Positions 1 through 6,466 of a stretch of DNA of 13,620 bases are shown one piece after another. How positions within the stretch are numbered: position 1 is the stretch's first letter; each line of letters begins with the position of its first letter. This stretch comes from Chloroflexota bacterium. GTDB lineage: Bacteria > Chloroflexota > UBA6077 > FW602-bin22 > JACPQP01. The stretch spans positions 1 through 13,620 of the forward strand of contig JACPQP010000288.1 of the NCBI GenBank assembly GCA_016190465.1. The letters run 5' to 3'. The position numbers and the translations under genes were made by a program. The notes below the pieces were generated by a model. That model had not been told where the DNA came from, did no database searches, and saw nothing but the letters and a program-made list of their open reading frames with translations.

Positions 1-4
1 CCAT
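1..4 (-). CDS. First codon of a divergent gene that leaves the window
   Basis: On the - strand an ATG occupies positions 4 to 2, preceded by GAAGGAGG (20 to 13) with an 8-base spacer. This is close to an ideal Shine-Dalgarno arrangement. Only the start codon is visible, so the product is unknown. The gene would be divergent from the heme operon. The alternative is a chance match, because an SD plus ATG is weak evidence alone. Confidence 0.35.
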
Positions 5-60
5 CAGGCGGTCCTCCTTCGGCAAGGGTGCCCACTCAAGCCTACAGGATGACCGCCTGA
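4..60 (-). promoter_or_regulatory. Hairpin covering the SD and start codon of the divergent gene
   Basis: Positions 4-18 and 46-60 form a 15-bp inverted repeat with one mismatch (TCAGGCGGTC perfect, one mismatch, then four more pairs). The intervening loop is 27 bases. In the - strand transcript the 3' arm holds the AGGAGG sequence and the A of the start codon, so the structure would hide the ribosome binding site. I do not recognise a known riboswitch class. It could instead be a mobile-element end or a plain palindromic repeat. Confidence 0.45.
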
Positions 61-122
61 TTCTCAAACCCCCAAAACTGACACAATACTTCGCACACTA
101 CCACTTCCCACGCGAACCCTCC

Positions 123-152
123 TTGACGCTCCCCCCAGCCACGATGTATCTT
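123..152 (+). promoter_or_regulatory. Candidate sigma70-type promoter of the tetrapyrrole operon
   Basis: TTGACG at 123-128 is followed after 18 bases by TATCTT at 147-152. It is the best -35/-10 pair seen ahead of the first + strand gene and would give a leader of about 45-50 bases. Both hexamers deviate from consensus, so this is a prediction only. Confidence 0.4.
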
Positions 153-205
153 CTCGGTAGGTTGGCCTGTGTAGCTGGCCCACTCACTCCGTAGACTGGA
201 CGCCA

Positions 206-847
206 TTGCGCTACTATAGCATCTGTCTGGACCTCCGCGAGAAGCCCTGCCTGGTGGTTGGCGGCGGGGATGTCGCCGCCCGTAAGGTCGTGGCGCTGCT
301 CGACAGCGGCGCGCGCGTGCGCGTGATCAGCCCCGCAGTCTGCCCCGAGTTGGCGGAGCGCGCTGGCCGTGGCGAGGTCGAGTGGATATCGCGCCGGTTC
401 CAACTCGGTGACGTCGATCCGTCGTTCAGGCTCGTCATTGCCGCGACGGACGATCGCCCCGAGAACGGCCGGATTGCCGCCGAGGCGCGCCAGCGCCGCG
501 TCCTGGTCAACGCCGTCGACGACGTGCCCAACTGTGACTTCATCGCCCCGGCGCTCGTCCGACAGGGCGACGTCCAGGTTGCCATCTCAACCAACGGCCG
601 GAGCCCGGCCTTCGCGCACTGGCTGCGGACTGAGCTCGAGCAGTTCCTCACCGCCGAGTACGCCGCGTTGCTCGACGTCTGTGGCGATGTCCGCGACGAG
701 CTGCGGCGCAAGGGACGCGTCGTTTCGGCATCTGCCTGGCGCACCGCCATTGGCCCTTCGCTCATCGAGGTCGTTCGCCGCGAGGGCGTCGCCGCGGGCC
801 GGCAGGCGCTACGGGCGGCGCTGTTGAAGGAAGTGTCCACCACGTGA
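206..847 (+). CDS. Precorrin-2 dehydrogenase / sirohydrochlorin ferrochelatase-type protein (Met8/CysG N-terminal family)
   Basis: This 213-residue cytosolic protein resembles the NAD-dependent enzyme that oxidises precorrin-2 to sirohydrochlorin and, in bifunctional members, inserts iron to give siroheme. Near the N terminus is the Rossmann dinucleotide motif VVGGGDVAARK (about residues 17-27). NAVDD (102-106) followed by CDFIAPALVRQGD (110-122) is the family's conserved active-site stretch, in which an Asp (here about 105) serves both activities. STNGRSPA (128-135) is the usual following motif. The start is TTG at 206; it gives the expected opening MRYYSICLDL, and no good SD is visible. The gene overlaps hemA by four bases (GTGA). 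Its substrate is supplied by the cobA-hemD product downstream. It lacks the CysG methyltransferase domain, which here is fused to HemD. Whether it also chelates iron cannot be read from the sequence. Confidence 0.9.
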   Translation: MRYYSICLDLREKPCLVVGGGDVAARKVVALLDSGARVRVISPAVCPELAERAGRGEVEWISRRFQLGDVDPSFRLVIAATDDRPENGRIAAEARQRRVLVNAVDDVPNCDFIAPALVRQGDVQVAISTNGRSPAFAHWLRTELEQFLTAEYAALLDVCGDVRDELRRKGRVVSASAWRTAIGPSLIEVVRREGVAAGRQALRAALLKEVSTT

Positions 848-2109
848 AGCTCGTCGCCGTTGGGCTCAACCACCGAACGGCCCCGGTTGCCGTCCGCGAG
901 CGGTTCGCGTTCGCCCAGGCGCAGCTTGTCGAGGCGCTGGGCGTCCTCCCGGCCTACGTGGCCGAGGGGACCATCCTCTCCACCTGCAACCGAACCGAGG
1001 TCTACGCCGTCGCTGATCAGGCCGGCGAGGCGCGGGCCCGTTGTCTCCAGTTCCTCGTGGACTTCCACGGCCTGAGCCCGGGCGACGTCGAGCCCCACGT
1101 CTACGCCCACGAGAACGAGGACGCCGCTCGCCACCTGTTCCGGGTCGCCGCCGGTCTCGACTCGATGGTCCTGGGCGAGCCGCAGATCCTCGGCCAGGTG
1201 CGCCAGGCCTACGAGGCAGCCAGCCGTCACGAGTGCTTGGGAGCGATCCTCTCCTCCCTTTTCCGAAGCGCTCTGCACGTCGGCAAGCTCGTGCGCACCG
1301 AGACCGACATCGGGCGGCACGCCGTCTCGCTCAGCTACGCCGCCGTCGAGCTCGCCCGGTCGATCTTCGGCGACCTGGCGCGCTGCTGTGTGCTGGTGGT
1401 GGGCGCCGGCGAGATGGGCAAGCTCACCGCCCGGACGCTCGTCGACTGCGGCGCGGGCGCCGTCCTGGTGGCAAACCGCACGCTCGCGCGAGCGGAGGAG
1501 CTGGCCGGCCGCTTCGGTGGCCAGGCCGTCCCCTTCGACGACCTGTCGGCCGCGCTCGCCCGCGCAGACATCGTCATCTCCTCGACTGACGCGCCCGGGT
1601 TCATCATCGACGCGGCGCAGGTCCGCCAGGCAATGGCGCGATTTCGCCACAACCGACCGCTCTTTCTCGTCGACATCGCCGTGCCGCGCGACGTCGATCC
1701 TGCCGTCCAGCAGGTGAGCGGCGTCTATCTGTACAACGTCGACGATCTCCAGGCCATCTGTGAGGCCAACCGGGGCGAGCGGCAGCGAGAGGTCCGCAAG
1801 GTCGAGGCGCTGATCGACCTGGAGGTGGGCCGGTTTCGCCACTGGTGGCAGACGTTGGAGGTGCTCCCGACCGTGGCCGATCTGCGGAACCACGCCGAGC
1901 GGATTCGCCAGGCTGAGGTCGCCCGGGCGCTCGCCCGGCTCGGGCCGCTCACGGAGCGAGAGGTCTTCACGATCGACGCGATGAGCAAGGCGATCGTCAA
2001 CAAGCTGCTCCATGTGCCAACGACCCGACTGAAGGAGCAGCCGGCCACGGCTCACGAGTACATCCATGTGCTCCGGTACCTCTTCGGCCTGGACGAGGGG
2101 CGGCCGTGA
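844..2109 (+). CDS. hemA: Glutamyl-tRNA reductase
   Basis: HemA reduces glutamyl-tRNA(Glu) with NADPH to glutamate-1-semialdehyde, the first committed step of the five-carbon route. The 421 residues match the usual family length. The N-terminal catalytic domain opens with VGLNHRTAPVAVRERFAF and has STCNRTEVY, whose Cys48 is the catalytic nucleophile. EPQILGQVR (112-120) is the conserved helix motif. The NADPH-binding domain follows with LVVGAGEMGKL (about 184-194) and VANRTLARAEELA. The C-terminal helical dimerisation domain contains the conserved segment around KLLHVPTTRLKE. The start is GTG at 844, overlapping the stop of the previous gene by four bases, and the end overlaps the next start (2106). 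Translational coupling across three genes is therefore likely. No truncation or missing key residue is seen. Confidence 0.97.
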   Translation: MKLVAVGLNHRTAPVAVRERFAFAQAQLVEALGVLPAYVAEGTILSTCNRTEVYAVADQAGEARARCLQFLVDFHGLSPGDVEPHVYAHENEDAARHLFRVAAGLDSMVLGEPQILGQVRQAYEAASRHECLGAILSSLFRSALHVGKLVRTETDIGRHAVSLSYAAVELARSIFGDLARCCVLVVGAGEMGKLTARTLVDCGAGAVLVANRTLARAEELAGRFGGQAVPFDDLSAALARADIVISSTDAPGFIIDAAQVRQAMARFRHNRPLFLVDIAVPRDVDPAVQQVSGVYLYNVDDLQAICEANRGERQREVRKVEALIDLEVGRFRHWWQTLEVLPTVADLRNHAERIRQAEVARALARLGPLTEREVFTIDAMSKAIVNKLLHVPTTRLKEQPATAHEYIHVLRYLFGLDEGRP

Positions 2110-2945
2110 GCCTCCTCAGCGCCGCTCTGCTCGGGCTCGCGCTGGCCGGCTACGCCCTCGCCGCCGTCGCCTACGGGGTCAGTCTCGGCGTCCGATCCCG
2201 GGCGGTGGCTTGGTGGGGGCGGGCAGTGCTGGTAGGCGCTGCCGCCGTCCACGGAGTTGGGCTGCTCGCACGCGGCCTGGCGCTGGGCTATCCACCGCTG
2301 GCGACGAGCGTCGAGGGACTGACCAGCTACGGCTGGATCGTCGTCGTCGCCTACCTTCTCTTCGAGGCGCGCTCCCAGACCGTCGCCCCCGGCGCCTTCA
2401 TCGCACCACTGGCCCTCATCGCCGTGGCTGCGCTCCTCGTTCGCCAGCCCGGGGCGCTCGATCCCGGAGCCGATCCGGTCATCCCCATCCTGCGGAGCAT
2501 CTGGCTTCCCCTCCACGTCGGCTCGATCCTCCTCGGCTATGCCCTGTTCACCCTCGGCTTCGTCGCCGCCGTTCTCTATCTGGTGCAGGACCGGCACCTC
2601 CAGCGCAAGCGGCCCCCATCTGCCGGTCACCGACTGCTGCCATTGGCGACGGCCGAGGTGATGGAGTGCCGGTTCATCGCCGTGGGCTTCAGCTTGATGA
2701 CGATCGCGATGGTGACCGGCGCGATCTGGTCGTGGCAAGTCTGGGGCACACCGTGGGTCTGGGAGCCGAAGCAGACGCTGGCGCTCGTGACCTGGTCGCT
2801 GTTTGGTGTCTCTGGTGTCCGTCCGCTCCGGCGCGCTCTACGTGGGCGACGGGCCGCCTGGCTCGTTGTTGCCGGTTTTGCCTCGGTTCTGGTAACGTAT
2901 CTGGGAGCCGGTCTCCTCGCGACAGAGGGGCTTCATCGGTTCTAG
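2106..2945 (+). CDS. ccsA: Cytochrome c assembly / HemX-type membrane protein (CcsA family)
   Basis: This is a 279-residue, very hydrophobic protein with about eight predicted membrane segments. Its tryptophan-rich loop (about 205-222) contains IWSWQVWGTPWVWEPKQ and resembles the WWD heme-handling signature of CcsA/ResC/CcmC proteins. Candidate heme-ligand histidines are H49, H137 and H277; the last lies in a C-terminal GLHRF that resembles the GLHSY end of CcsA proteins. Family members either deliver heme for cytochrome c maturation or, when encoded beside hemA as in Bacillus, are called HemX and affect HemA abundance. The sequence does not separate these roles. The start is GTG at 2106, overlapping the hemA stop by four bases. 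No other cytochrome maturation gene is in view. Confidence 0.87.
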   Translation: MSLLSAALLGLALAGYALAAVAYGVSLGVRSRAVAWWGRAVLVGAAAVHGVGLLARGLALGYPPLATSVEGLTSYGWIVVVAYLLFEARSQTVAPGAFIAPLALIAVAALLVRQPGALDPGADPVIPILRSIWLPLHVGSILLGYALFTLGFVAAVLYLVQDRHLQRKRPPSAGHRLLPLATAEVMECRFIAVGFSLMTIAMVTGAIWSWQVWGTPWVWEPKQTLALVTWSLFGVSGVRPLRRALRGRRAAWLVVAGFASVLVTYLGAGLLATEGLHRF

Positions 2946-2960
2946 GTACGTAGCCAGAGA

Positions 2961-3031
2961 CAATCAGCAGTCAGCCGTCAGTGGCTGTCCGATGGCTTCC
3001 TGGCGCTACTGATGACTGATTACTGACGACT
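2961..3031. repeat. Degenerate inverted-repeat element upstream of hemC
   Basis: This stretch is built from CAGTCAGCCGTCAGTGGC-like sequence on the left and ACTGATGACTGATTACTG followed by ACGACT on the right. The two halves are roughly inverted copies of one another. ACTGACGACT at 3022-3031 is identical to the core of the terminal repeat at 4426-4440. The element fills most of the hemA-cluster/hemC gap and ends 24 bases before the hemC start. It looks like a small non-coding repeat, not a promoter. Confidence 0.55.
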
Positions 3032-3055
3032 ACTTGGGCAGAGATTGATCGAGAC

Positions 3056-4294
3056 GTGAAACGGGTGGGCACGCGCGGGAGCGCGCTGGCGTTGGCGCAG
3101 ACCCGGCTCGTCATCGAGCGACTGGCGGAGCGGTTTCCGTCTACCGCGGTGGAGATCTGCCCGATCCACACGCGGGGCGATCACCTGGCGAGCGTCTCGC
3201 TCAGCGTGATCGGCGGGCAGGGCGTGTTCGTCAAGGAGATCGAGCAGGCGCTGTTGGCCGGCCGCATCGACTTCGCCGTCCACAGCCTCAAGGACCTGCC
3301 CAGCGCGCTGCCCCCGGGCCTGGCGCTGGCGGCGATCCTCCCGCGCGAGGACCCGCGCGACGTGCTCATCGCCCGGTCTGCGCCGAGCCTGGTCGCGCTG
3401 CCGGCCGGCGCCAGAGTAGCGACCAGCGCCCCCCGACGGTTCACGCAACTGCACGCCGCGCGTCCCGACCTCCACCTGGTGGACATCCGGGGCAACGTCG
3501 ACACCCGGCTCCGTCGCCTGCGCGCCGGTGACTTCGACGCGATCGTCCTCGCGGCGGCTGGCCTCCATCGCCTCGGTCGGGCCGGCGAGATCACCGAGTA
3601 CCTGCCGCTCGACGTCTGCCTCCCCGCGGTCGGCCAGGGCGCGCTGGCCGTCGAGGCCCGGGTCGACGACGCCGACCTGCTGGCAATGCTCCAGGCCATC
3701 GACCACCCGCCGACGCGCGCCGCGGTGACGGCCGAGCGGGCGGTGCTGCGGGCGCTGGGTGGCGGTTGCCGCATCCCGATCGCCGCCTACGCCAGGGTTC
3801 AGGCCTCACCCCCCTCCTCCCCTCTCACGGCGTGGGAGAAGGGGATCGGCTCCCCCTCTCCCGCAGCGTGGGAGAGGGGGGAGGGGGGCACGTGCGCTGA
3901 GTTCGGGTCACCCGGGGACGAGGGCGCGGACCTCTCCCCCCTTCCCCCCTCCCCGCGTCGGGGAGGGGGAGGGCTCCCCGTCCCCGCGTCGGGCCGGTTC
4001 AGGAACGGCGGGCAGGGGGTGCGGTCGGCCCCCGGTGCCGCCGTGCCAGGCCCTAAGTCAGCGCACATGGGGAAGGGGGATGAGAGGGTGCAGCTCACCC
4101 TCCGGGCCCGGATCGCGGCGCCGGATGGCAGCCAGTTCATCGACGGTGTGATCACCGGCGATCCGGCGGCGGCCGAGGCGCTCGGGGAGAAGCTGGGAAA
4201 GGAACTGCTGGAAGGGGCACGTAGTCTGCTGGACGCCATCGATGCGACCTTCGGATCCGACGATGTGCCGCTGAGTACGGAGCCGGGCGAATGA
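3056..4294 (+). CDS. hemC: Hydroxymethylbilane synthase (porphobilinogen deaminase) with an in-frame insertion
   Basis: HemC condenses four porphobilinogens into hydroxymethylbilane on a covalently bound dipyrromethane cofactor. The protein opens with VGTRGSALALAQT. It has HSLKDLPSALPPGL (76-89), which includes the catalytic Asp region, and VDIRGNVDTRLRRL (142-155). GGGCRIPIAAYA (235-246) places the cofactor-attachment cysteine at Cys238. The start is GTG at 3056, chosen because it gives the canonical N terminus. At 412 residues it is about 100 longer than usual. The excess lies between AYARVQ (244-249) and VQLTLRARIAAPDG (345-358), where normal members have a short turn in the third domain. 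The extra residues are Pro/Gly/Arg-rich, low complexity and encoded by GC-rich hairpins. All expected catalytic parts remain in frame, so the protein may still work, with the insert as a surface loop; activity is unproven. Confidence 0.92.
   Translation: MKRVGTRGSALALAQTRLVIERLAERFPSTAVEICPIHTRGDHLASVSLSVIGGQGVFVKEIEQALLAGRIDFAVHSLKDLPSALPPGLALAAILPREDPRDVLIARSAPSLVALPAGARVATSAPRRFTQLHAARPDLHLVDIRGNVDTRLRRLRAGDFDAIVLAAAGLHRLGRAGEITEYLPLDVCLPAVGQGALAVEARVDDADLLAMLQAIDHPPTRAAVTAERAVLRALGGGCRIPIAAYARVQASPPSSPLTAWEKGIGSPSPAAWERGEGGTCAEFGSPGDEGADLSPLPPSPRRGGGGLPVPASGRFRNGGQGVRSAPGAAVPGPKSAHMGKGDERVQLTLRARIAAPDGSQFIDGVITGDPAAAEALGEKLGKELLEGARSLLDAIDATFGSDDVPLSTEPGE
3794..4093 (+). repeat. GC-rich hairpin-array element inserted in frame in hemC
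   Basis: The insert is bounded by near-identical 9-mers, AGGGTTCAG (3794-3802) and AGGGTGCAG (4085-4093). They are 291 bases apart, exactly 97 codons. Inside are at least two perfect hairpins sharing a GCG loop core: CCCCCTCTCCC/GGGAGAGGGGG (3852-3862 and 3870-3880) and CCCCCTCCCC/GGGGAGGGGG (3945-3954 and 3960-3969). An imperfect relative lies at about 3817-3844. Removing 97 codons gives a 315-residue HemC, a normal length. The flanking 9-mers may be a target-site duplication or a recombination trace. Confidence 0.75.
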
Positions 4295-4314
4295 GGCTTC
4301 CGGTCGTGATCAAT

Positions 4315-4440
4315 TATCAGTCGTCAGTTATCGGCGAGCATCTGTCAGTCGAAGGCTCGCCAGTTCCTGGCGGCAGTGCTGTCGCCTGACAACTGAGAAT
4401 TGACCACTGAGAACTGAAAACCGGCAACTGACGACTGATA
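4315..4440. repeat. 126-bp element with perfect 15-bp terminal inverted repeats (MITE-like)
   Basis: TATCAGTCGTCAGTT at 4315-4329 is the exact reverse complement of AACTGACGACTGATA at 4426-4440. The interior holds more CTGACAACTGAGAA-type words and no open reading frame. The element fills the hemC/cobA-hemD gap and ends 11 bases before the next start, next to its SD. It is related in sequence to the element at 2961-3031. A miniature inverted-repeat element or a long hairpin repeat are the best readings. No obvious target-site duplication was confirmed. Confidence 0.7.
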
Positions 4441-4451
4441 GAGGTGGTAGG

Positions 4452-5966
4452 GTGACCGAGTCCAGGGGCAGCAAGGTCTATCTGGTCGGTGGCGGGCCCG
4501 GTGACCCGAAGCTGCTGACGCTGCGTGGCGTCGAGTGCCTGGCCATGGCCCAGGTAGTCGTCTACGATCGCCTGATCGACCCGCGACTCCTGCGGCACGC
4601 TCCGGCCGATGCCGAGCGGATCTGCGTCGGCAAGACGAAGGGCCACCACACCTTCAGCCAGGATGAGATTAACGGGCTACTGGTTGATCGCGCGCGATCC
4701 GGCCGGGTCGTCGTCCGCCTGAAGGGAGGAGACCCGTTCGTCTTCGGCCGGGGCGGCGAAGAGGCGATGGCGCTGGCCGCGGCCGGCCTCCCGTTCGAGG
4801 TGGTTCCGGGGGTGACGTCGGCGGTGGCGGTTCCGGCCTACGCCGGTATCCCGATCACTCACCGCCATCTCACCTCCTCGTTCACCGTCGTCACCGGCCA
4901 CGAGGACCCGGGGAAAGCGGAGTCGGCCATCGACTGGGCGCGGTTGGCGGCTGGTGGCGATACGCTCGTCTTCTTGATGGGGATGAGCAACCTGCCGCAG
5001 ATCGTTGCTGAGCTCGTCACCCACGGCCGCGCCGCGACGACGCCGGTCGCGCTGATCCGCTGGGGCACGCTCCCCGAGCAGGAGACGGTTGTGGGCACAC
5101 TCGCCGACATCGTCGAGCGGGCGCAGGCGCGGAAGCTCGGGCCGCCGGCGGTCATCGTCGTCGGCGAGGTCGTCGCGCTCCGGGAGCGGCTCCGCTGGTT
5201 CGACGACCGGCCCCTGTTTGGCCACCGCGTCCTGGTGACGCGCACGCGCGAGCAGGCGAGTAGGCTGGTAGCGCTGCTCGAGGTGGCCGGCGCGCGGGCG
5301 CTGGAGGTGCCGACGATCGAGGTGGTGCCACCGGCGGACTTCGCGCCCCTCGACGCTGCGCTCTCGCGGCTGGGCGAGTACAATTGGGTGGTGTACACGA
5401 GCGCGAACGGGGTCCGTTTCTTCTTCGAGCGGCTGTATCAGCGGGGCGGCGACGTCCGCGACCTGAAGGGCGTCCGGCTGGCGGCCATCGGCCCGGCCAC
5501 CGCCGCCACGCTGGTCGAGCGGGGCCTGCGCGTCGACTTCGCGCCGGACGAGTACGTCGCCGAGGCGGTCGTCGCCGGTCTTGGCGCGCGCGGCGTTCGC
5601 GCCGCGCGCGTGCTGGTTCCCCGGGCCGCGGAAGCGCGGGAGGCCCTGGTGAACGGGCTGCGGGCCCTGGGAGCCAGCGTGGACGAAGTGGCTGCCTATC
5701 AGACGCGGCCAGCGCCCGAAGCGGGCCGGGCGAAGGAGCTGCTGGCCGGCGGGGAGGTCGACACCGTCACGTTCACCAGTTCCTCGACCGTGCGCAACGT
5801 GCTCGCGGCGCTCGACGGGGACATCTCCCTCCTCCAGCGGGTGACCATTGCCTGTATCGGCCCGATCACCGCGCAGACGGCTCGCGAGGCGGGCGTGCGG
5901 GTCGACGTGGTCGCGGCGGAGCACACGGTGGCGGGGTTGGTCGAGGCCCTCATCAGCGGAAGATGA
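4452..5966 (+). CDS. cobA-hemD: Fused uroporphyrinogen-III C-methyltransferase and uroporphyrinogen-III synthase
   Basis: This 504-residue bifunctional protein has two domains. Residues about 7-248 are the SAM-dependent methyltransferase (SUMT) that makes precorrin-2. Its markers are VGGGPGDPKLLTLR (12-25), VRLKGGDPFVFGRGGEE (88-104), PGVTSAVAVPAYAGIPITHR and LMGM (175-178). The junction RWFDDRPLFGHRVLVTRTRE (249-267) leads into HemD, about 255-504, which cyclises hydroxymethylbilane to uroporphyrinogen III. HemD is poorly conserved overall but shows VVYTSANGVRFFFERL and IGPATAATLVERG, and near the end FTSSSTVRN and CIGPITAQTAREAG. The start is GTG at 4452 with GAGGTGG four bases upstream. 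The fusion puts production and first methylation of uroporphyrinogen III on one chain, feeding the precorrin-2 dehydrogenase at the operon start. Its stop overlaps the next ATG (ATGA). Confidence 0.95.
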   Translation: MTESRGSKVYLVGGGPGDPKLLTLRGVECLAMAQVVVYDRLIDPRLLRHAPADAERICVGKTKGHHTFSQDEINGLLVDRARSGRVVVRLKGGDPFVFGRGGEEAMALAAAGLPFEVVPGVTSAVAVPAYAGIPITHRHLTSSFTVVTGHEDPGKAESAIDWARLAAGGDTLVFLMGMSNLPQIVAELVTHGRAATTPVALIRWGTLPEQETVVGTLADIVERAQARKLGPPAVIVVGEVVALRERLRWFDDRPLFGHRVLVTRTREQASRLVALLEVAGARALEVPTIEVVPPADFAPLDAALSRLGEYNWVVYTSANGVRFFFERLYQRGGDVRDLKGVRLAAIGPATAATLVERGLRVDFAPDEYVAEAVVAGLGARGVRAARVLVPRAAEAREALVNGLRALGASVDEVAAYQTRPAPEAGRAKELLAGGEVDTVTFTSSSTVRNVLAALDGDISLLQRVTIACIGPITAQTAREAGVRVDVVAAEHTVAGLVEALISGR

Positions 5967-6217
5967 AACCGATCCGCATCTCACGACACGCTTGTGACAA
6001 CATGCGATATCGCGGTGCTGCAGAACAGGAGGTCGTGAATGCCATTCGGACCACTCCCTGGAATCTGGCTGAGGGCGGACGCTTCGAGTGCCGGAAGAAT
6101 TTCGCCTATGGTCAGGATTGGAATGGCAGGTCCTACGCGACGAAACAGGTTCGGCCCATCTTCGTCGAGGAAGCTGACGAGATCGTGGTTGTAACAGTTT
6201 GCGCGTACTATTTCTGA
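5963..6217 (+). CDS. DUF4258-family small protein, putative toxin
   Basis: This 84-residue protein starts at ATG 5963, overlapping the cobA-hemD stop. A longer reading in the same frame from 5384 runs inside cobA-hemD and is not coding. The pattern ISRHACDNMRYRGAAEQEVVNAI at the N terminus, then a variable centre, then PIFVEEADEIVVVTVCAYYF at the end, matches my memory of the DUF4258 family, small RelE-like-fold proteins often next to DUF2283 genes. A DUF2283 gene follows 20 bases downstream, supporting a toxin-antitoxin-like pair with the putative toxin first. Activity is not proven. G+C is lower than in the flanking heme genes (35/60 at 6121-6180 and 30/60 at 6181-6240), pointing to separate origin. 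Confidence 0.75.
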   Translation: MKPIRISRHACDNMRYRGAAEQEVVNAIRTTPWNLAEGGRFECRKNFAYGQDWNGRSYATKQVRPIFVEEADEIVVVTVCAYYF

Positions 6218-6237
6218 TCGTGAGGGGGTACCAGGCT

Positions 6238-6456
6238 ATGAGGATTACCTATGATTCTGACGTGGACGCTCTCTACATCCGCTTCATCGAGACTACGGTG
6301 ACCACTCAGCATGTGGCGGAGGGGATCGCGGTGGACTACACGGCTGACGGCCGGGTTGCCGGCATCGAGATACTCGGCGCACGCCAACGCTTCGGCGACC
6401 CGGACGTCTTTCGGCGGGTCGTGCTGGAAGACATCGCCCTGAGCCGGCCGGCGTGA
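6238..6456 (+). CDS. DUF2283-family small protein, putative antitoxin
   Basis: This 72-residue protein begins MRITYDSDVDALYIRF and contains VAEGIAVDYTADGRVAGIEIL, both standard for DUF2283. The ATG at 6238 is preceded by GAGGGGG (6222-6228) at a good distance. A longer reading from TTG 6199 would overlap the previous gene and lose the family N terminus, so 6238 is preferred. It is the likely partner of the DUF4258 protein upstream. No DNA-binding domain is recognisable, so autoregulation is doubtful. It ends 10 bases before hemB, so both small genes appear to ride on the heme operon transcript. Confidence 0.8.
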   Translation: MRITYDSDVDALYIRFIETTVTTQHVAEGIAVDYTADGRVAGIEILGARQRFGDPDVFRRVVLEDIALSRPA

Positions 6457-6466
6457 GCGGAGAAGC

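Noticed and set aside
153..205. A cobalamin or heme-related riboswitch ahead of the operon.
   Set aside because: The leader from the predicted promoter is only about 50 bases, too short for a cobalamin riboswitch, and no B12-box-like sequence was seen.
214..2067. A 617-codon open frame on the - strand across the first gene and hemA.
   Set aside because: It is antisense to two well-supported genes, its protein is Arg/Asp/Val-rich with no family signature, and such frames are common in high-GC coding DNA.
3799..4239. A separate gene on either strand within the hemC insertion.
   Set aside because: The frames are open only because the DNA is GC-rich hairpin repeat; no SD, start context or family resemblance.
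5384..5962. An upstream extension of the DUF4258 reading frame inside cobA-hemD.
   Set aside because: The extension is Arg/Gly-rich out-of-frame translation of HemD; the family N terminus begins at 5963.
4677..5984. A 435-codon open frame on the - strand across cobA-hemD.
   Set aside because: It shadows a gene with clear motifs; the translation is low-complexity and has no recognisable domain.
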